Positions 16,001 through 32,300 of a DNA stretch of 64,000 nt are shown one piece after another (the first letter of the stretch is position 1; each line of letters opens with the position of its first letter). Below the pieces are notes generated by a model. It searched no databases. It had not been told where the DNA came from and was given only the letters and a program-made list of their open reading frames with translations. Location of the stretch: NCBI RefSeq assembly GCF_954871325.1, contig NC_088775.1, forward strand, positions 45,795,561 to 45,859,560, read 5' to 3'. Made by a program: the position numbers and the translations under genes. This DNA is from Gordionus sp. m RMFG-2023 (taxonomy: Eukaryota; Nematomorpha; Gordioida; Chordodea; Parachordodidae).

Positions 16001-19000
16001 AGTGAAGATGTACTACAGGAAAGTGACAATTGTCATAATCGTTATTTATGAACTTTTTTGAATTATTTTAAAGCATTTGGGTAAAAATAGATATTGTTAA
16101 CATGTTAAATTAAAATTTCAGTGAAGATATACTACAGGGAAGTGACAATTGTCATAATCGTTATTTTTGAACTTTTTTGAATTTTTTTAAAGCAAATAAG
16201 TAAAAATAGATATTATTAATATGTTAAATTAAAATTTCAGTGAAGATATACTACAGGGAAGTGACAATTGTCATAATCGTTATTTATGAACTTTTTTGAA
16301 TTATTTTAAAGCATTTGGGTAAAAATAGATATTGTTAACATGTTAAATTAAAATTTCAGTGAAGATATACTACAGGGAAGTGACAATTGTCATAATCGTT
16401 ATTTTTGAACTTTTTTGAATTTCTTTAAAGCAAATGAGTAAAAATAGATATTATTAATATGTTAAATTAAAATTTCAGTGAAGATGTACTACAGGAAAGT
16501 GACAATTGTCATAATCGGTATTTTTGAACTTTTTTGAATTTTTTTAAAGCAAATAGGTAAAAATAGATATTGTTAACATGTTAAATTAAAATTTCAGTGA
16601 AGATGTACTACAGGAAAGTGACAATTGTCATAATCGTTATTTTTGAACCTTTTTAAATTTTTTTAAAGCAAATGGGTAAAAGAAGATATTGTTAACATGT
16701 TAAATAAAAATTTCAGTGAAGATGTAATACAGGAAATTGACAATTGTCATAATTGTTATTTTTGAACTTTTTTGAATTTTTTTAAAGCATTTGGGAAAAA
16801 TAGATATTGTTAACATGTTAAATTAAAATTTCAGTGATGATATACTACAGGGAAGTGACAATTGTCATAATCGTTATTATTGAACTTCTTTAATTTTTTT
16901 TAAAGCAAATGGGTAAAAATAGATATTGTTAATATGTTTTAAATTAAAATTTCAGTGAAGATGTACTACAGGGTGACAATTGTCATAATCGTTATTTTTG
17001 AACCTTTTTAAAAAATTTTTAAAGCAAATGGGTAAAATAGATATTGTTAACATGTTAAATTAAAATTTCAGTGAAGATGTACTACAGGAAAGTGACAATT
17101 GTCATAATCGTTATTTTTGAACCTTTTTAAATTTTTTTAAAGCAAATGGGTAAAAGAAGATATTGTTAAAATGTTAAATTAAAATTTCAGTGAAGATGTA
17201 CTACAGGAAAGTGACAATTGTCATAACTGTTATTTTTGAACTTTTTTGAATTTTTTTAAAGCATTTGGGAAAAATAGATATTGTTAACATGTTAAATTAA
17301 AATTTCAGTGAAGATATACTACAGGGAAGTGACAATTGTCATAATCGTTATTTATGAACTTTTTTGAATTATTTTAAAGCATTAGGGAAAAATAGATATT
17401 GTTAACATGTTAAATTAAAATTTCAGTGAAGATATACTACAGGGAAGTGACAATTGTCATAATCGTTATTATTGAACTTTTTTAATTTTTTTAAAGCAAA
17501 TGCGTAAAAATAGATATTGTTAATATGTTTTATATTAAAATTTCAGTGAAGATGTACTACAGGGTGACAATTGTCATAATCGTTATTTTTGAACCTTTTT
17601 AAAAATTTTTAAAGCAAATGGGTAAAATAGATATTGTTAACATGTTAAATTTAAATTTCAGTGAAGATGTACTACAGGAAAGTGACAATTGTCATAATCG
17701 CTATTTTTGAACCTTTTTAAATTTTTTTAAAGCAAATGGGTTAATGAAGATATTGTTAACATGTTAAATTAAAATTTCAGTGAAGATGTACTACAGGAAA
17801 GTGATAATTGTCATAATCGTTATTTTTGAACTTTTTTGAATTTTTTTAAAGCAAATAGGTAAAAATAGATATTGTTAACATGTTAAATTAAAATTTCAGT
17901 GAAGATGTACTACAGGAAAGCGACAATTGTCATAATCGTTATTTTTGAACCTTTTTAAATTTTTTTTAAGCAAATGGGTAAAAGAAGATATTGTTAACAT
18001 GTTAAATTAAAATTTCAGTGAAGATGTACTACAGGAAAGTGACAATTGTCATAATTGTTATTTTTGAACTTTTTTGAATTTTTTTAAAGCATTTGGGAAA
18101 AATAGATATTGTTAACATGTTAAATTAAAATTTCAGTGAAGATATACTACAGGGAAGTGACAATTGTCATAATCGTTATTATTGAACTTCTTTAATTTTT
18201 TTTAAAGCAAATGGGTAAAAATAGATATTGTTAATATGTTTTAAATTAAAATTTCAGTGAAGATGTACTACAGGGTGACAATTGTCATAATCGTTATTTT
18301 TGAACCTTTTTAAAAAATTTTTAAAGCAAATGGGTAAAATAGATATTGTTAACATGTTAAATTAAAATTTCAGTGAAGATGTACTACAGGAAAGTGACAA
18401 TTGTCATAATCTTTATTTTTGAACCTTTTTAAATTTTTTTAAAGCAATTGGGTTAATGAAGATATTGTTAACATGTTAAATTAAAATTTCAGTGAAGATG
18501 TACTACAGGAAAGTGATAATTGTCATAATCGTTATTTTTGAACTTTTTTGAATTTTTTTAAAGCAAATAGGTAAAAATAGATATTGTTAACATGTTAAAT
18601 TAAAATTTCAGTGAAGATGTACTACAGGAAAGCGACAATTGTCATAATCGTTATTTTTGAACCTTTTTAAATTTTTTTTAAGCAAATGGGTAAAAGAAGA
18701 TATTGTTAACATGTTAAATTAAAATTTCAGTGAAGATGTACTACAGGAAAGTGACAATTGTCATAATTGTTATTTTTGAACTTTTTTGAATTTTTTTAAA
18801 GCATTTGGGAAAAATAGATATTGTTAACATGTTAAATTAAAATTTCAGTGAAGATATACTACAGGTAAGTGACAATTGTCATAATCGTTATTATTGAACT
18901 TCTTTAATTTTTTTTAAAGCAAATGGGTAAAAATAGATATTGTTAATATGTTTTAAATTAAAATTTCAGTGAAGATGTACTACAGGGTGACAATTGTCAT

Positions 19001-22000
19001 AATCGTTATTTTTGAACCTTTTTAAAAAATTTTTAAAGCAAATGGGTAAAATAGATATTGTTAACATGTTAAATTAAAATTTCAGTGAAGATGTACTACA
19101 GGAAAGTGACAATTGTCATAATCGTTATTTTTGAACCTTTTTAAATTTTTTTAAAGCAAATGGGTAAATGAAGATATTGTTAACATGTTAAATTAAAATT
19201 TCAGTGAAGATGTACTACAGGAAAGTGACAATTGTCATAATCGTTATTTTTGAACTTTTTTGAATTTTTTTAAAGCAAATAGGTAAAAATAGATATTGTT
19301 AACATGTTAAATTAAAATTTCAGTGAAGATGTACTACAGGAAAGTGACAATTGTCATAATCGTTATTTTTGAACCTTTTAAATTTTTTTAAAGCAAATGG
19401 GTAAAAGAAGATATTGTTAACATGTTAAATTAAAATTTCAGTGAAGATGTACTACAGGAAAGTGACAATTGTCATAATCGTTATTTATGAACTTTTTTGA
19501 ATTATTTTAAAGCATTTGGGTAAAAATAGATATTGTTAACATGTTAAATTAAAATTTCAGTGAAGATATACTACAGGGAAGTGACAATTGTCATAATCGT
19601 TATTTTTGAACTTTTTTGAATTTTTTTAAAGCAAATGAGTAAAAATAGATATTATTAATATGTTAAATTAAAATTTCAGTGAAGATGTACTACAGGAAAG
19701 TGACAATTGTCATAATCGTTATTTTTGAACCTTTTTAAATTTTTTTTAAGCAAATGGGTAAAAGAAGATATTGTTAAAATGTTAAATTAAAATTTCAGTG
19801 AAGATGTACTACAGGAAAGTGACAATTGTCATAATTGTTATTTTTGAACTTTTTTGAATTTTTTTAAAGCATTTGGGAAAAATAGATATTGTTAACATGT
19901 TAAATTAAAATTTCAGTGAAGATATACTACAGGGAAGTGACAATTGTCATAATCGTTATTATTGAACTTTTTTAATTTTTTTTAAAGCAAATGGGTAAAA
20001 ATAGATATTGTTAATATGTTTTAAATTAAAATTTCAGTGAAGATGTACTACAGGGTGACAATTGTCATAATCGTTATTTTTGAACCTTTTTAAAAAATTT
20101 TTAAAGCAAATGGGTAAAATAGATATTGTTAATATGTTAAATTAAAATTTCAGCGAAGATGTACTACAGGAAAGTGACAATTGTCATAATCGTTATTTTT
20201 GAACCTTTTTAAAATTTTTTAAAGCAAATGGGTAAATGAAGATATTGTTAACATGTTAAATTAAAATTTCAGTGAAGATGTACTACAGGAAAGTGACAAT
20301 TGTCATAATCGTTATTTTTGAACTTTTTTGAATTTTTTTAAAGCAAATAGGTAAAAATAGATATTGTTAACATGTTAAATTAAAATTTCAGTGAAGATGT
20401 ACTACAGGAAAGTGACAATTGTCATAATCGTTATTTTTGAACCTTTTAAATTTTTTTAAAGCAAATGGGTAAAAGAAGATATTGTTAACATGTTAAATTA
20501 AAATTTCAGTGAAGATGTACTACAGGAAAGTGACAATTGTCATAATCGTTATTTATGAACTTTTTTGAATTATTTTAAAGCATTTGGGTAAAAATAGATA
20601 TTGTTAACATGTTAAATTAAAATTTCAGTGAAGATATACTACAGGGAAGTGACAATTGTCATAATCGTTATTTTTGAACTTTTTTGAATTTTTTTAAAGG
20701 AAATAAGTAAAAATAGATATTGTTAACATGTTAAATTAAAATTTCAGTGAAGATGTACTACAGGAAAGTGACAATTGTCATAATCGTTATTTTTGAACTT
20801 TTTTGAATTTTTTTAAAGCAAATAGGTAAAAATAGATATTGTTAACATGTTAAATTAAAATTTCAGTGAAGATGTACTACAGGAAAGTGACAATTGTCAT
20901 AATAGTTATTTTTGAACCTTTTAAATTTTTTTAAAGCAAATGGGTAAAAGAAGATATTGTTAACATGTTAAATTAAAATTTCAGTGAAGATGTACTACAG
21001 GAAAGTGACAATTGTCATAATCGTTATTTATGAACTTTTTTGAATTATTTTAAAGCATTTGGGTAAAAATAGATATTGTTAACATGTTAAATTAAAATTT
21101 CAGTGAAGATATACTACAGGGAAGTGACAATTGTCATAATCGTTATTTTTGAACTTTTTTGAATTTTTTTAAAGCAAATAAGTAAAAATAGATATTATTA
21201 ATATGTTAAATTAAAATTTCAGTGAAGATGTACTACATACAGGAAAGTGACAATTGTCATAATCGTTATTTTTGAACCTTTTTAAATTTTTTTTAAGCAA
21301 ATGGGTAAAAGAAGATATTGTTAAAATGTTAAATTAAAATTTCAGTGAAGATGTACTACAGGAAAGTGACAATTGTCATAATTGTTATTATTGAACTTTT
21401 TTGAATTTTTTTAAAGCATTTGGGAAAAATAGATATTGTTAACATGTTAAATTAAAATTTCAGTGAAGATATACTACAGGGAAGTGACAATTGTCATAAT
21501 CGTTATTTATGAACTTTTTTGAATTATTTTAAAGCATTTGGGTAAAAATAGATATTGTTAACATGTTAAATTAAAATTTCAGTGAAGATATACTACAGGG
21601 AAGTGACAATTGTCATAATCGTTATTTTTGAACTTTTTTGAATTTCTTTAAAGCAAATGAGTAAAAATAGATATTATTAATATGTTAAATTAAAATTTCA
21701 GTGAAGATGTACTACAGGAAAGTGACAATTGTCATAATCGGTATTTTTGAACTTTTTTGAATTTTTTTAAAGCAAATAGGTAAAAATAGATATTGTTAAC
21801 ATGTTAAATTAAAATTTCAGTGAAGATGTACTACAGGAAAGTGACAATTGTCATAATCGTTATTTTTGAACCTTTTTAAATTTTTTTAAAGCAAATGGGT
21901 AAAAGAAGATATTATTAATATGTTAAATTAAAATTTCAGTGAAGATGTACTACAGGAAAGTGACAATTGTCATAATCGGTATTTTTGAACTTTTTTGAAT

Positions 22001-22190
22001 TTTTTTAAAGCAAATAGGTAAAAATAGATATTGTTAACATGTTAAATTAAAATTTCAGTGAAGATGTACTACAGGAAAGTGACAATTGTCATAATCGTTA
22101 TTTTTGAACCTTTTTAAATTTTTTTAAAGCAAATGGGTAAAAGAAGATATTGTTAACATGTTAAATAAAAATTTCAGTGAAGATGTACTA

Positions 22191-25100
22191 CCGGAAATTG
22201 ACAATTGTCATAATTGTTATTTTTGAACTTTTTTGAATTTTTTTAAAGCAAATAGGTAAAAATAGATATTGTTAACATGTAAAATTAAAATTTCAGTGAA
22301 GATATACTACAGGGAAGTGACAATTGTCATAATCGTTATTATTGAACTTTTTTAATTTTTTTAAAGCAAATGCGTAAAAATAGATATTGTTAATATGTTT
22401 TATATTAAAATTTCAGTGAAGATGTACTACAGGGTGACAATTGTCATAATCGTTATTTTTGAACCTTTTTAAAAAATTTTTAAAGCAAATGGGTAAAATA
22501 GATATTGTTAACATGTTAAATTTAAATTTCAGTGAAGATGTACTACAGGAAAGTGACAATTGTCATAATCGTTATTTTTGAACCTTTTTAAATTTTTTTA
22601 AAGCAATTGGGTTAATGAAGATATTGTTAACATGTTAAATTAAAATTTCAATGAAGATGTACTACAGGAAAGTGATAATTGTCATAATCGTTATTTTTGA
22701 ACTTTTTTGAATTTTTTTAAAGCAAATAGGTAAAAATAGATATTGTTAACATGTAAAATTAAAATTTCAGTGAAGATGTACTACAGGAAAGCGACAATTG
22801 TCATAATCGTTATTTTTGAACCTTTTTAAATTTTTTTTAAGCAAATGGGTAAAAGAAGATATTGTTAACATGTTAAATTAAAATTTCAGTGAAGATGTAC
22901 TACAGGAAAGTGACAATTGTCATAATTGTTATTTTTGAACTTTTTTGAATTTTTTTAAAGCATTTGGGAAAAATAGATATTGTTAACATGTTAAATTAAA
23001 ATTTCAGTGAAGATATACTACAGGGAAGTGACAATTGTCATAATCGTTATTATTGAACTTCTTTAATTTTTTTTAAAGCAAATGGGTAAAAATAGATATT
23101 GTTAATATGTTTTAAATTAAAATTTCAGTGAAGATGTACTACAGGGTGACAATTGTCATAATCGTTATTTTTGAACCTTTTTTGAATTTTTTTAAAGCAA
23201 ATGAGTAAAAATAGATATTATTAATATGTTAAATTAAAATTTCAGTGAAGATGTACTACAGGAAAGTGACAATTGTCATAATCGTTATTTTTGAACCTTT
23301 TTAAATTTTTTTTAAGCAAATGGGTAAAAGAAGATATTGTTAAAATGTTAAATTAAAATTTCAGTGAAGATGTACTACAGGAAAGTGACAATTGTCATAA
23401 TTGTTATTTTTGAACTTTTTTGAATTTTTTTAAAGCATTTGGGAAAAATAGATATTGTCAACATGTTAAATTAAAATTTCAGTGAAGATATACTACAGGG
23501 AAGTGACAATTGTCATAATCGTTATTATTGAACTTTTTTAATTTTTTTTAAAGCAAATGGGTAAAAATAGATATTGTTAATATGTTTTAAATTAAAATTT
23601 CAGTGAAGATGTACTACAGGGTGACAATTGTCATAATCATTATTTTTGAACCTTTTTAAAAAATTTTTAAAGCAAATGGGTAAAATAGATATTGTTAATA
23701 TGTTAAATTAAAATTTCAGCGAAGATGTACTACAGGAAAGTGACAATTGTCATAATCGTTATTTTTGAACCTTTTTAAAATTTTTTAAAGCAAATGGGTA
23801 AATGAAGATATTGTTAACATGTTAAATTAAAATTTCAGTGAAGATGTACTACAGGAAAGTGACAATTGTCATAATCGTTATTTTTGAACTTTTTTGAATT
23901 TTTTTAAAGCAAATAGGTAAAAATAGATATTGTTAACATGTTAAATTAAAATTTCAGTGAAGATGTACTACAGGAAAGTGACAATTGTCATAATCGTTAT
24001 TTTTGAACCTTTTAAATTTTTTTAAAGCAAATGGGTAAAAGAATATATTGTTAACATGTTAAATTAAAATTTCAGTGAAGATGTACTACAGGAAAGTGAC
24101 AATTGTCATAATCGTTATTTATGAACTTTTTTGAATTATTTTAAAGCATTTGGGTAAAAATAGATATTGTTAACATGTTAAATTAAAATTTCAGTGAAGA
24201 TATACTACAGGGAAGTGACAATTGTCATAATCGTTATTTTTGAACTTTTTTGAATTTTTTTAAAGGAAATAAGTAAAAATAGATATTGTTAACATGTTAA
24301 ATTAAAATTTCAGTGAAGATGTACTACAGGAAAGTGACAATTGTCATAATCGTTATTTTTGAACTTTTTTGAATTTTTTTAAAGCAAATAGGTAAAAATA
24401 GATATTGTTAACATGTTAAATTAAAATTTCAGTGAAGATGTACTACAGGAAAGTGACAATTGTCATAATAGTTATTTTTGAACCTTTTAAATTTTTTTAA
24501 AGCAAATGGGTAAAAGAAGATATTGTTAACATGTTAAATTAAAATTTCAGTGAAGATGTACTACAGGAAAGTGACAATTGTCATAATCGTTATTTATGAA
24601 CTTTTTTGAATTATTTTAAAGCATTTGGGTAAAAATAGATATTGTTAACATGTTAAATTAAAATTTCAGTGAAGATATACTACAGGGAAGTGACAATTGT
24701 CATAATCGTTATTTTTGAACTTTTTTGAATTTTTTTAAAGCAAATAAGTAAAAATAGATATTATTAATATGTTAAATTAAAATTTCAGTGAAGATGTACT
24801 ACAGGAAAGTGACAATTGTCATAATCGTTATTTTTGAACCTTTTTAAATTTTTTTTAAGCAAATGGGTAAAAGAAGATATTGTTAAAATGTTAAATTAAA
24901 ATTTCAGTGAAGATGTACTACAGGAAAGTGACAATTGTCATAATCGTTATTTTTGAACTTTTTTGAATTTTTTTAAAGCAAATAGGTAAAAATAGATATT
25001 GTTAACATGTTAAATTAAAATTTCAGTGAAGATGTACTACAGGAAAGTGACAATTGTCATAATCGTTATTTTTGAACCTTTTAAATTTTTTTAAAGCAAA

Positions 25101-28100
25101 TGGGTAAAATAGATATTGTTAATATGTTAAATTAAAATTTCAGCGAAGATGTACTACAGGAAAGTGACAATTGTCATAATCGTTATTTTTGAACCTTTTT
25201 AAAATTTTTTAAAGGAAATGGGTAAATGAAGATATTGTTAACATGTTAAATTAAAATTTCAGTGAAGATGTACTACAGGAAAGTGACAATTGTCATAATC
25301 GTTATTTTTGAACTTTTTTGAATTTTTTTAAAGCAAATAGGTAAAAATAGATATTGTTAACATGTTAAATTAAAATTTCAGTGAAGATGTACTACAGGAA
25401 AGTGACAATTGTCATAATCGTTATTTTTGAACCTTTTAAATTTTTTTAAAGCAAATGGGTAAAAGAATATATTGTTAACATGTTAAATTAAAATTTCAGT
25501 GAAGATGTACTACAGGAAAGTGACAATTGTCATAATCGTTATTTATGAACTTTTTTGAATTATTTTAAAGCATTTGGGTAAAAATAGATATTGTTAACAT
25601 GTTAAATTAAAATTTCAGTGAAGATATACTACAGGGAAGTGACAATTGTCATAATCGTTATTTTTGAACTTTTTTGAATTTTTTTAAAGGAAATAAGTAA
25701 AAATAGATATTGTTAACATGTTAAATTAAAATTTCAGTGAAGATGTACTACAGGAAAGTGACAATTGTCATAATCGTTATTTTTGAACTTTTTTGAATTT
25801 TTTTAAAGCAAATAGGTAAAAATAGATATTGTTAACATGTTAAATTAAAATTTCAGTGAAGATGTACTACAGGAAAGTGACAATTGTCATAATAGTTATT
25901 TTTGAACCTTTTAAATTTTTTTAAAGCAAATGGGTAAAAGAAGATATTGTTAACATGTTAAATTAAAATTTCAGTGAAGATGTACTACAGGAAAGTGACA
26001 ATTGTCATAATCGTTATTTATGAACTTTTTTGAATTATTTTAAAGCATTTGGGTAAAAATAGATATTGTTAACATGTTAAATTAAAATTTCAGTGAAGAT
26101 ATACTACAGGGAAGTGACAATTGTCATAATCGTTATTTTTGAACTTTTTTGAATTTTTTTAAAGCAAATAAGTAAAAATAGATATTATTAATATGTTAAA
26201 TTAAAATTTCAGTGAAGATGTACTACAGGAAAGTGACAATTGTCATAATCGTTATTTTTGAACCTTTTTAAATTTTTTTTAAGCAAATGGGTAAAAGAAG
26301 ATATTGTTAAAATGTTAAATTAAAATTTCAGTGAAGATGTACTACAGGAAAGTGACAATTGTCATAATCGTTATTTATGAACTTTTTTGAATTATTTTAA
26401 AGCATTTGGGTAAAAATAGATATTGTTAACATGTTAAATTAAAATTTCAGTGAAGATATACTACAGGGAAGTGACAATTGTCATAATCGTTATTTTTGAA
26501 CTTTTTTGAATTTTTTTAAAGCAAATAAGTAAAAATAGATATTATTAATATGTTAAATTAAAATTTCAGTGAAGATGTACTACAGGAAAGTGACAATTGT
26601 CATAATCGTTATTTTTGAACCTTTTTAAATTTTTTTTAAGCAAATGGGTAAAAGAAGATATTGTTAAAATGTTAAATTAAAATTTCAGTGAAGATGTACT
26701 ACAGGAAAGTGACAATTGTCATAATTGTTATTTTTGAACTTTTTTGAATTTTTTTAAAGCATTTGGGAAAAATAGATATTGTTAACATGTTAAATTAAAA
26801 TTTCAGTGAAGATATACTACAGGGAAGTGACAATTGTCATAATCGTTATTTATGAACTTTTTTGAATTATTTTAAAGCATTTGGGTAAAAATAGATATTG
26901 TTAACATGTTAAATTAAAATTTCAGTGAAGATATACAGGGAAGTGACAATTGTCATAATCGTTATTTTTGAACTTTTTTGAATTTCTTTAAAGCAAATGA
27001 GTAAAAATAGATATTATTAATATGTTAAATTAAAATTTCAGTGAAGATGTACTACAGGAAAGTGACAATTGTCATAATAGTTATTTTTGAACCTTTTAAA
27101 TTTTTTTAAAGCAAATGGGTAAAAGAAGATATTGTTAACATGTTAAATTAAAATTTCAGTGAAGATGTACTACAGGAAAGTGACAATTGTCATAATCGTT
27201 ATTTATGAACTTTTTTGAATTATTTTAAAGCATTTGGGTAAAAATAGATATTGTTAACATGTTAAATTAAAATTTCAGTGAAGATATACTACAGGGAAGT
27301 GACAATTGTCATAATCGTTATTTATGAACTTTTTTGAATTATTTTAAAGCATTTGGGTAAAAATAGATATTGTTAACATGTTAAATTAAAATTTCAGTGA
27401 AGATATACTACAGGGAAGTGACAATTGTCATAATCGTTATTTTTGAACTTTTTTGAATTTCTTTAAAGCAAATGAGTAAAAATAGATATTATTAATATGT
27501 TAAATTAAAATTTCAGTGAAGATGTACTACAGGAAAGTGACAATTGTCATAATCGGTATTTTTGAACTTTTTTGAATTTTTTTAAAGCAAATAGGTAAAA
27601 ATAGATATTGTTAACATGTTAAATTAAAATTTCAGTGAAGATGTACTACAGGAAAGTGACAATTGTCATAATCGTTATTTTTGAACCTTTTTAAATTTTT
27701 TTAAAGCAAATGGGTAAAAGAAGATATTATTAATATGTTAAATTAAAATTTCAGTGAAGATGTACTACAGGAAAGTGACAATTGTCATAATCGGTATTTT
27801 TGAACTTTTTTGAATTTTTTTAAAGCAAATAGGTAAAAATAGATATTGTTAACATGTTAAATTAAAATTTCAGTGAAGATGTACTACAGGAAAGTGACAA
27901 TTGTCATAATCGTTATTTTTGAACCTTTTTAAATTTTTTTAAAGCAAATGGGTAAAAGAAGATATTGTTAACATGTTAAATAAAAATTTCAGTGAAGATG
28001 TACTACCGGAAATTGACAATTGTCATAATTGTTATTTTTGAACTTTTTTGAATTTTTTTAAAGCATTAGGGAAAAATAGATATTGTTAACATGTTAAATT

Positions 28101-31100
28101 AAAATTTCAGTGAAGATATACTACAGGGAAGTGACAATTGTCATAATCGTTATTATTGAACTTTTTTAATTTTTTTAAAGCAAATGCGTAAAAATAGATA
28201 TTGTTAATATGTTTTATATTAAAATTTCAGTGAAGATGTACTACAGGGTGACAATTGTCATAATCGTTATTTTTGAACCTTTTTAAAAAATTTTTAAAGC
28301 AAATGGGTAAAATAGATATTGTTAACATGTTAAATTTAAATTTCAGTGAAGATGTACTACAGGAAAGTGACAATTGTCATAATCGTTATTTTTGAACCTT
28401 TTTAAATTTTTTTAAAGCAATTGGGTTAATGAAGATATTGTTAACATGTTAAATTAAAATTTCAATGAAGATGTACTACAGGAAAGTGATAATTGTCATA
28501 ATCGTTATTTTTGAACTTTTTTGAATTTTTTTAAAGCAAATAGGTAAAAATAGATATTGTTAACATGTAAAATTAAAATTTCAGTGAAGATGTACTACAG
28601 GAAAGCGACAATTGTCATAATCGTTATTTTTGAACCTTTTTAAATTTTTTTTAAGCAAATGGGTAAAAGAAGATATTGTTAACATGTTAAATTAAAATTT
28701 CAGTGAAGATGTACTACAGGAAAGTGACAATTGTCATAATTGTTATTTTTGAACTTTTTTGAATTTTTTTAAAGCATTTGGGAAAAATAGATATTGTTAA
28801 CATGTTAAATTAAAATTTCAGTGAAGATATACTACAGGGAAGTGACAATTGTCATAATCGTTATTATTGAACTTCTTTAATTTTTTTTAAAGCAAATGGG
28901 TAAAAATAGATATTGTTAATATGTTTTAAATTAAAATTTCAGTGAAGATGTACTACAGGGTGACAATTGTCATAATCGTTATTTTTGAACCTTTTTTGAA
29001 TTTTTTTAAAGCAAATGAGTAAAAATAGATATTATTAATATGTTAAATTAAAATTTCAGTGAAGATGTACTACAGGAAAGTGACAATTGTCATAATCGTT
29101 ATTTTTGAACCTTTTTAAATTTTTTTTAAGCAAATGGGTAAAAGAAGATATTGTTAAAATGTTAAATTAAAATTTCAGTGAAGATGTACTACAGGAAAGT
29201 GACAATTGTCATAATTGTTATTTTTGAACTTTTTTGAATTTTTTTAAAGCATTTGGGAAAAATAGATATTGTTAACATGTTAAATTAAAATTTCAGTGAA
29301 GATATACTACAGGGAAGTGACAATTGTCATAATCGTTATTATTGAACTTTTTTAATTTTTTTTAAAGCAAATGGGTAAAAATAGATATTGTTAATATGTT
29401 TTAAATTAAAATTTCAGTGAAGATGTACTACAGGGTGACAATTGTCATAATCATTATTTTTGAACCTTTTTAAAAAATTTTTAAAGCAAATGGGTAAAAT
29501 AGATATTGTTAATATGTTAAATTAAAATTTCAGCGAAGATGTACTACAGGAAAGTGACAATTGTCATAATCGTTATTTTTGAACCTTTTTAAAATTTTTT
29601 AAAGCAAATGGGTAAATGAAGATATTGTTAACATGTTAAATTAAAATTTCAGTGAAGATGTACTACAGGAAAGTGACAATTGTCATAATCGTTATTTTTG
29701 AACTTTTTTGAATTTTTTTAAAGCAAATAGGTAAAAATAGATATTGTTAACATGTTAAATTAAAATTTCAGTGAAGATGTACTACAGGAAAGTGACAATT
29801 GTCATAATCGTTATTTTTGAACCTTTTAAATTTTTTTAAAGCAAATGGGTAAAAGAATATATTGTTAACATGTTAAATTAAAATTTCAGTGAAGATGTAC
29901 TACAGGAAAGTGACAATTGTCATAATCGTTATTTATGAACTTTTTTGAATTATTTTAAAGCATTTGGGTAAAAATAGATATTGTTAACATGTTAAATTAA
30001 AATTTCAGTGAAGATATACTACAGGGAAGTGACAATTGTCATAATCGTTATTTTTGAACTTTTTTGAATTTTTTTAAAGGAAATAAGTAAAAATAGATAT
30101 TGTTAACATGTTAAATTAAAATTTCAGTGAAGATGTACTACAGGAAAGTGACAATTGTCATAATCGTTATTTTTGAACTTTTTTGAATTTTTTTAAAGCA
30201 AATAGGTAAAAATAGATATTGTTAACATGTTAAATTAAAATTTCAGTGAAGATGTACTACAGGAAAGTGACAATTGTCATAATAGTTATTTTTGAACCTT
30301 TTAAATTTTTTTAAAGCAAATGGGTAAAAGAAGATATTGTTAACATGTTAAATTAAAATTTCAGTGAAGATGTACTACAGGAAAGTGACAATTGTCATAA
30401 TCGTTATTTATGAACTTTTTTGAATTATTTTAAAGCATTTGGGTAAAAATAGATATTGTTAACATGTTAAATTAAAATTTCAGTGAAGATATACTACAGG
30501 GAAGTGACAATTGTCATAATCGTTATTTTTGAACTTTTTTGAATTTTTTTAAAGCAAATAAGTAAAAATAGATATTATTAATATGTTAAATTAAAATTTC
30601 AGTGAAGATGTACTACAGGAAAGTGACAATTGTCATAATCGTTATTTTTGAACCTTTTTAAATTTTTTTTAAGCAAATGGGTAAAAGAAGATATTGTTAA
30701 AATGTTAAATTAAAATTTCAGTGAAGATGTACTACAGGAAAGTGACAATTGTCATAATCGTTATTTTTGAACTTTTTTGAATTTTTTTAAAGCAAATAGG
30801 TAAAAATAGATATTGTTAACATGTTAAATTAAAATTTCAGTGAAGATGTACTACAGGAAAGTGACAATTGTCATAATCGTTATTTTTGAACCTTTTAAAT
30901 TTTTTTAAAGCAAATGGGTAAAATAGATATTGTTAATATGTTAAATTAAAATTTCAGCGAAGATGTACTACAGGAAAGTGACAATTGTCATAATCGTTAT
31001 TTTTGAACCTTTTTAAAATTTTTTAAAGCAAATGGGTAAATGAAGATATTGTTAACATGTTAAATTAAAATTTCAGTGAAGATGTACTACAGGAAAGTGA

Positions 31101-32300
31101 CAATTGTCATAATCGTTATTTTTGAACTTTTTTGAATTTTTTTAAAGCAAATAGGTAAAAATAGATATTGTTAACATGTTAAATTAAAATTTCAGTGAAG
31201 ATGTACTACAGGAAAGTGACAATTGTCATAATCGTTATTTTTGAACCTTTTAAATTTTTTTAAAGCAAATGGGTAAAAGAATATATTGTTAACATGTTAA
31301 ATTAAAATTTCAGTGAAGATGTACTACAGGAAAGTGACAATTGTCATAATCGTTATTTATGAACTTTTTTGAATTATTTTAAAGCATTTGGGTAAAAATA
31401 GATATTGTTAACATGTTAAATTAAAATTTCAGTGAAGATATACTACAGGGAAGTGACAATTGTCATAATCGTTATTTTTGAACTTTTTTGAATTTTTTTA
31501 AAGGAAATAAGTAAAAATAGATATTGTTAACATGTTAAATTAAAATTTCAGTGAAGATGTACTACAGGAAAGTGACAATTGTCATAATCGTTATTTTTGA
31601 ACTTTTTTGAATTTTTTTAAAGCAAATAGGTAAAAATAGATATTGTTAACATGTTAAATTAAAATTTCAGTGAAGATGTACTACAGGAAAGTGACAATTG
31701 TCATAATAGTTATTTTTGAACCTTTTAAATTTTTTTAAAGCAAATGGGTAAAAGAAGATATTGTTAACATGTTAAATTAAAATTTCAGTGAAGATGTACT
31801 ACAGGAAAGTGACAATTGTCATAATCGTTATTTATGAACTTTTTTGAATTATTTTAAAGCATTTGGGTAAAAATAGATATTGTTAACATGTTAAATTAAA
31901 ATTTCAGTGAAGATATACTACAGGGAAGTGACAATTGTCATAATCGTTATTTTTGAACTTTTTTGAATTTTTTTAAAGCAAATAAGTAAAAATAGATATT
32001 ATTAATATGTTAAATTAAAATTTCAGTGAAGATGTACTACAGGAAAGTGACAATTGTCATAATCGTTATTTTTGAACCTTTTTAAATTTTTTTTAAGCAA
32101 ATGGGTAAAAGAAGATATTGTTAAAATGTTAAATTAAAATTTCAGTGAAGATGTACTACAGGAAAGTGACAATTGTCATAATTGTTATTTTTGAACTTTT
32201 TTGAATTTTTTTAAAGCATTTGGGAAAAATAGATATTGTTAACATGTTAAATTAAAATTTCAGTGAAGATATACTACAGGGAAGTGACAATTGTCATAAT
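22191..32300 (+). repeat. Higher-order duplication, ~5.81-kb period
   Basis: Diagnostic variants pair up with a near-constant offset: CCGGAAATTG at 22,191 and 28,006, CAATTGGG at 22,604 and 28,418, GCGAAGATG at 23,717 and 29,531, and GCGAAGATG at 25,142 and 30,955. The offset of 5,813-5,815 bp equals 49 monomers. Near 22,248 the two copies carry different monomer variants, and the shared 6-bp-shorter unit at 26,931 and 32,388 is offset by only 5,457 bp, so the copies have since exchanged or lost monomers. Confidence 0.75.
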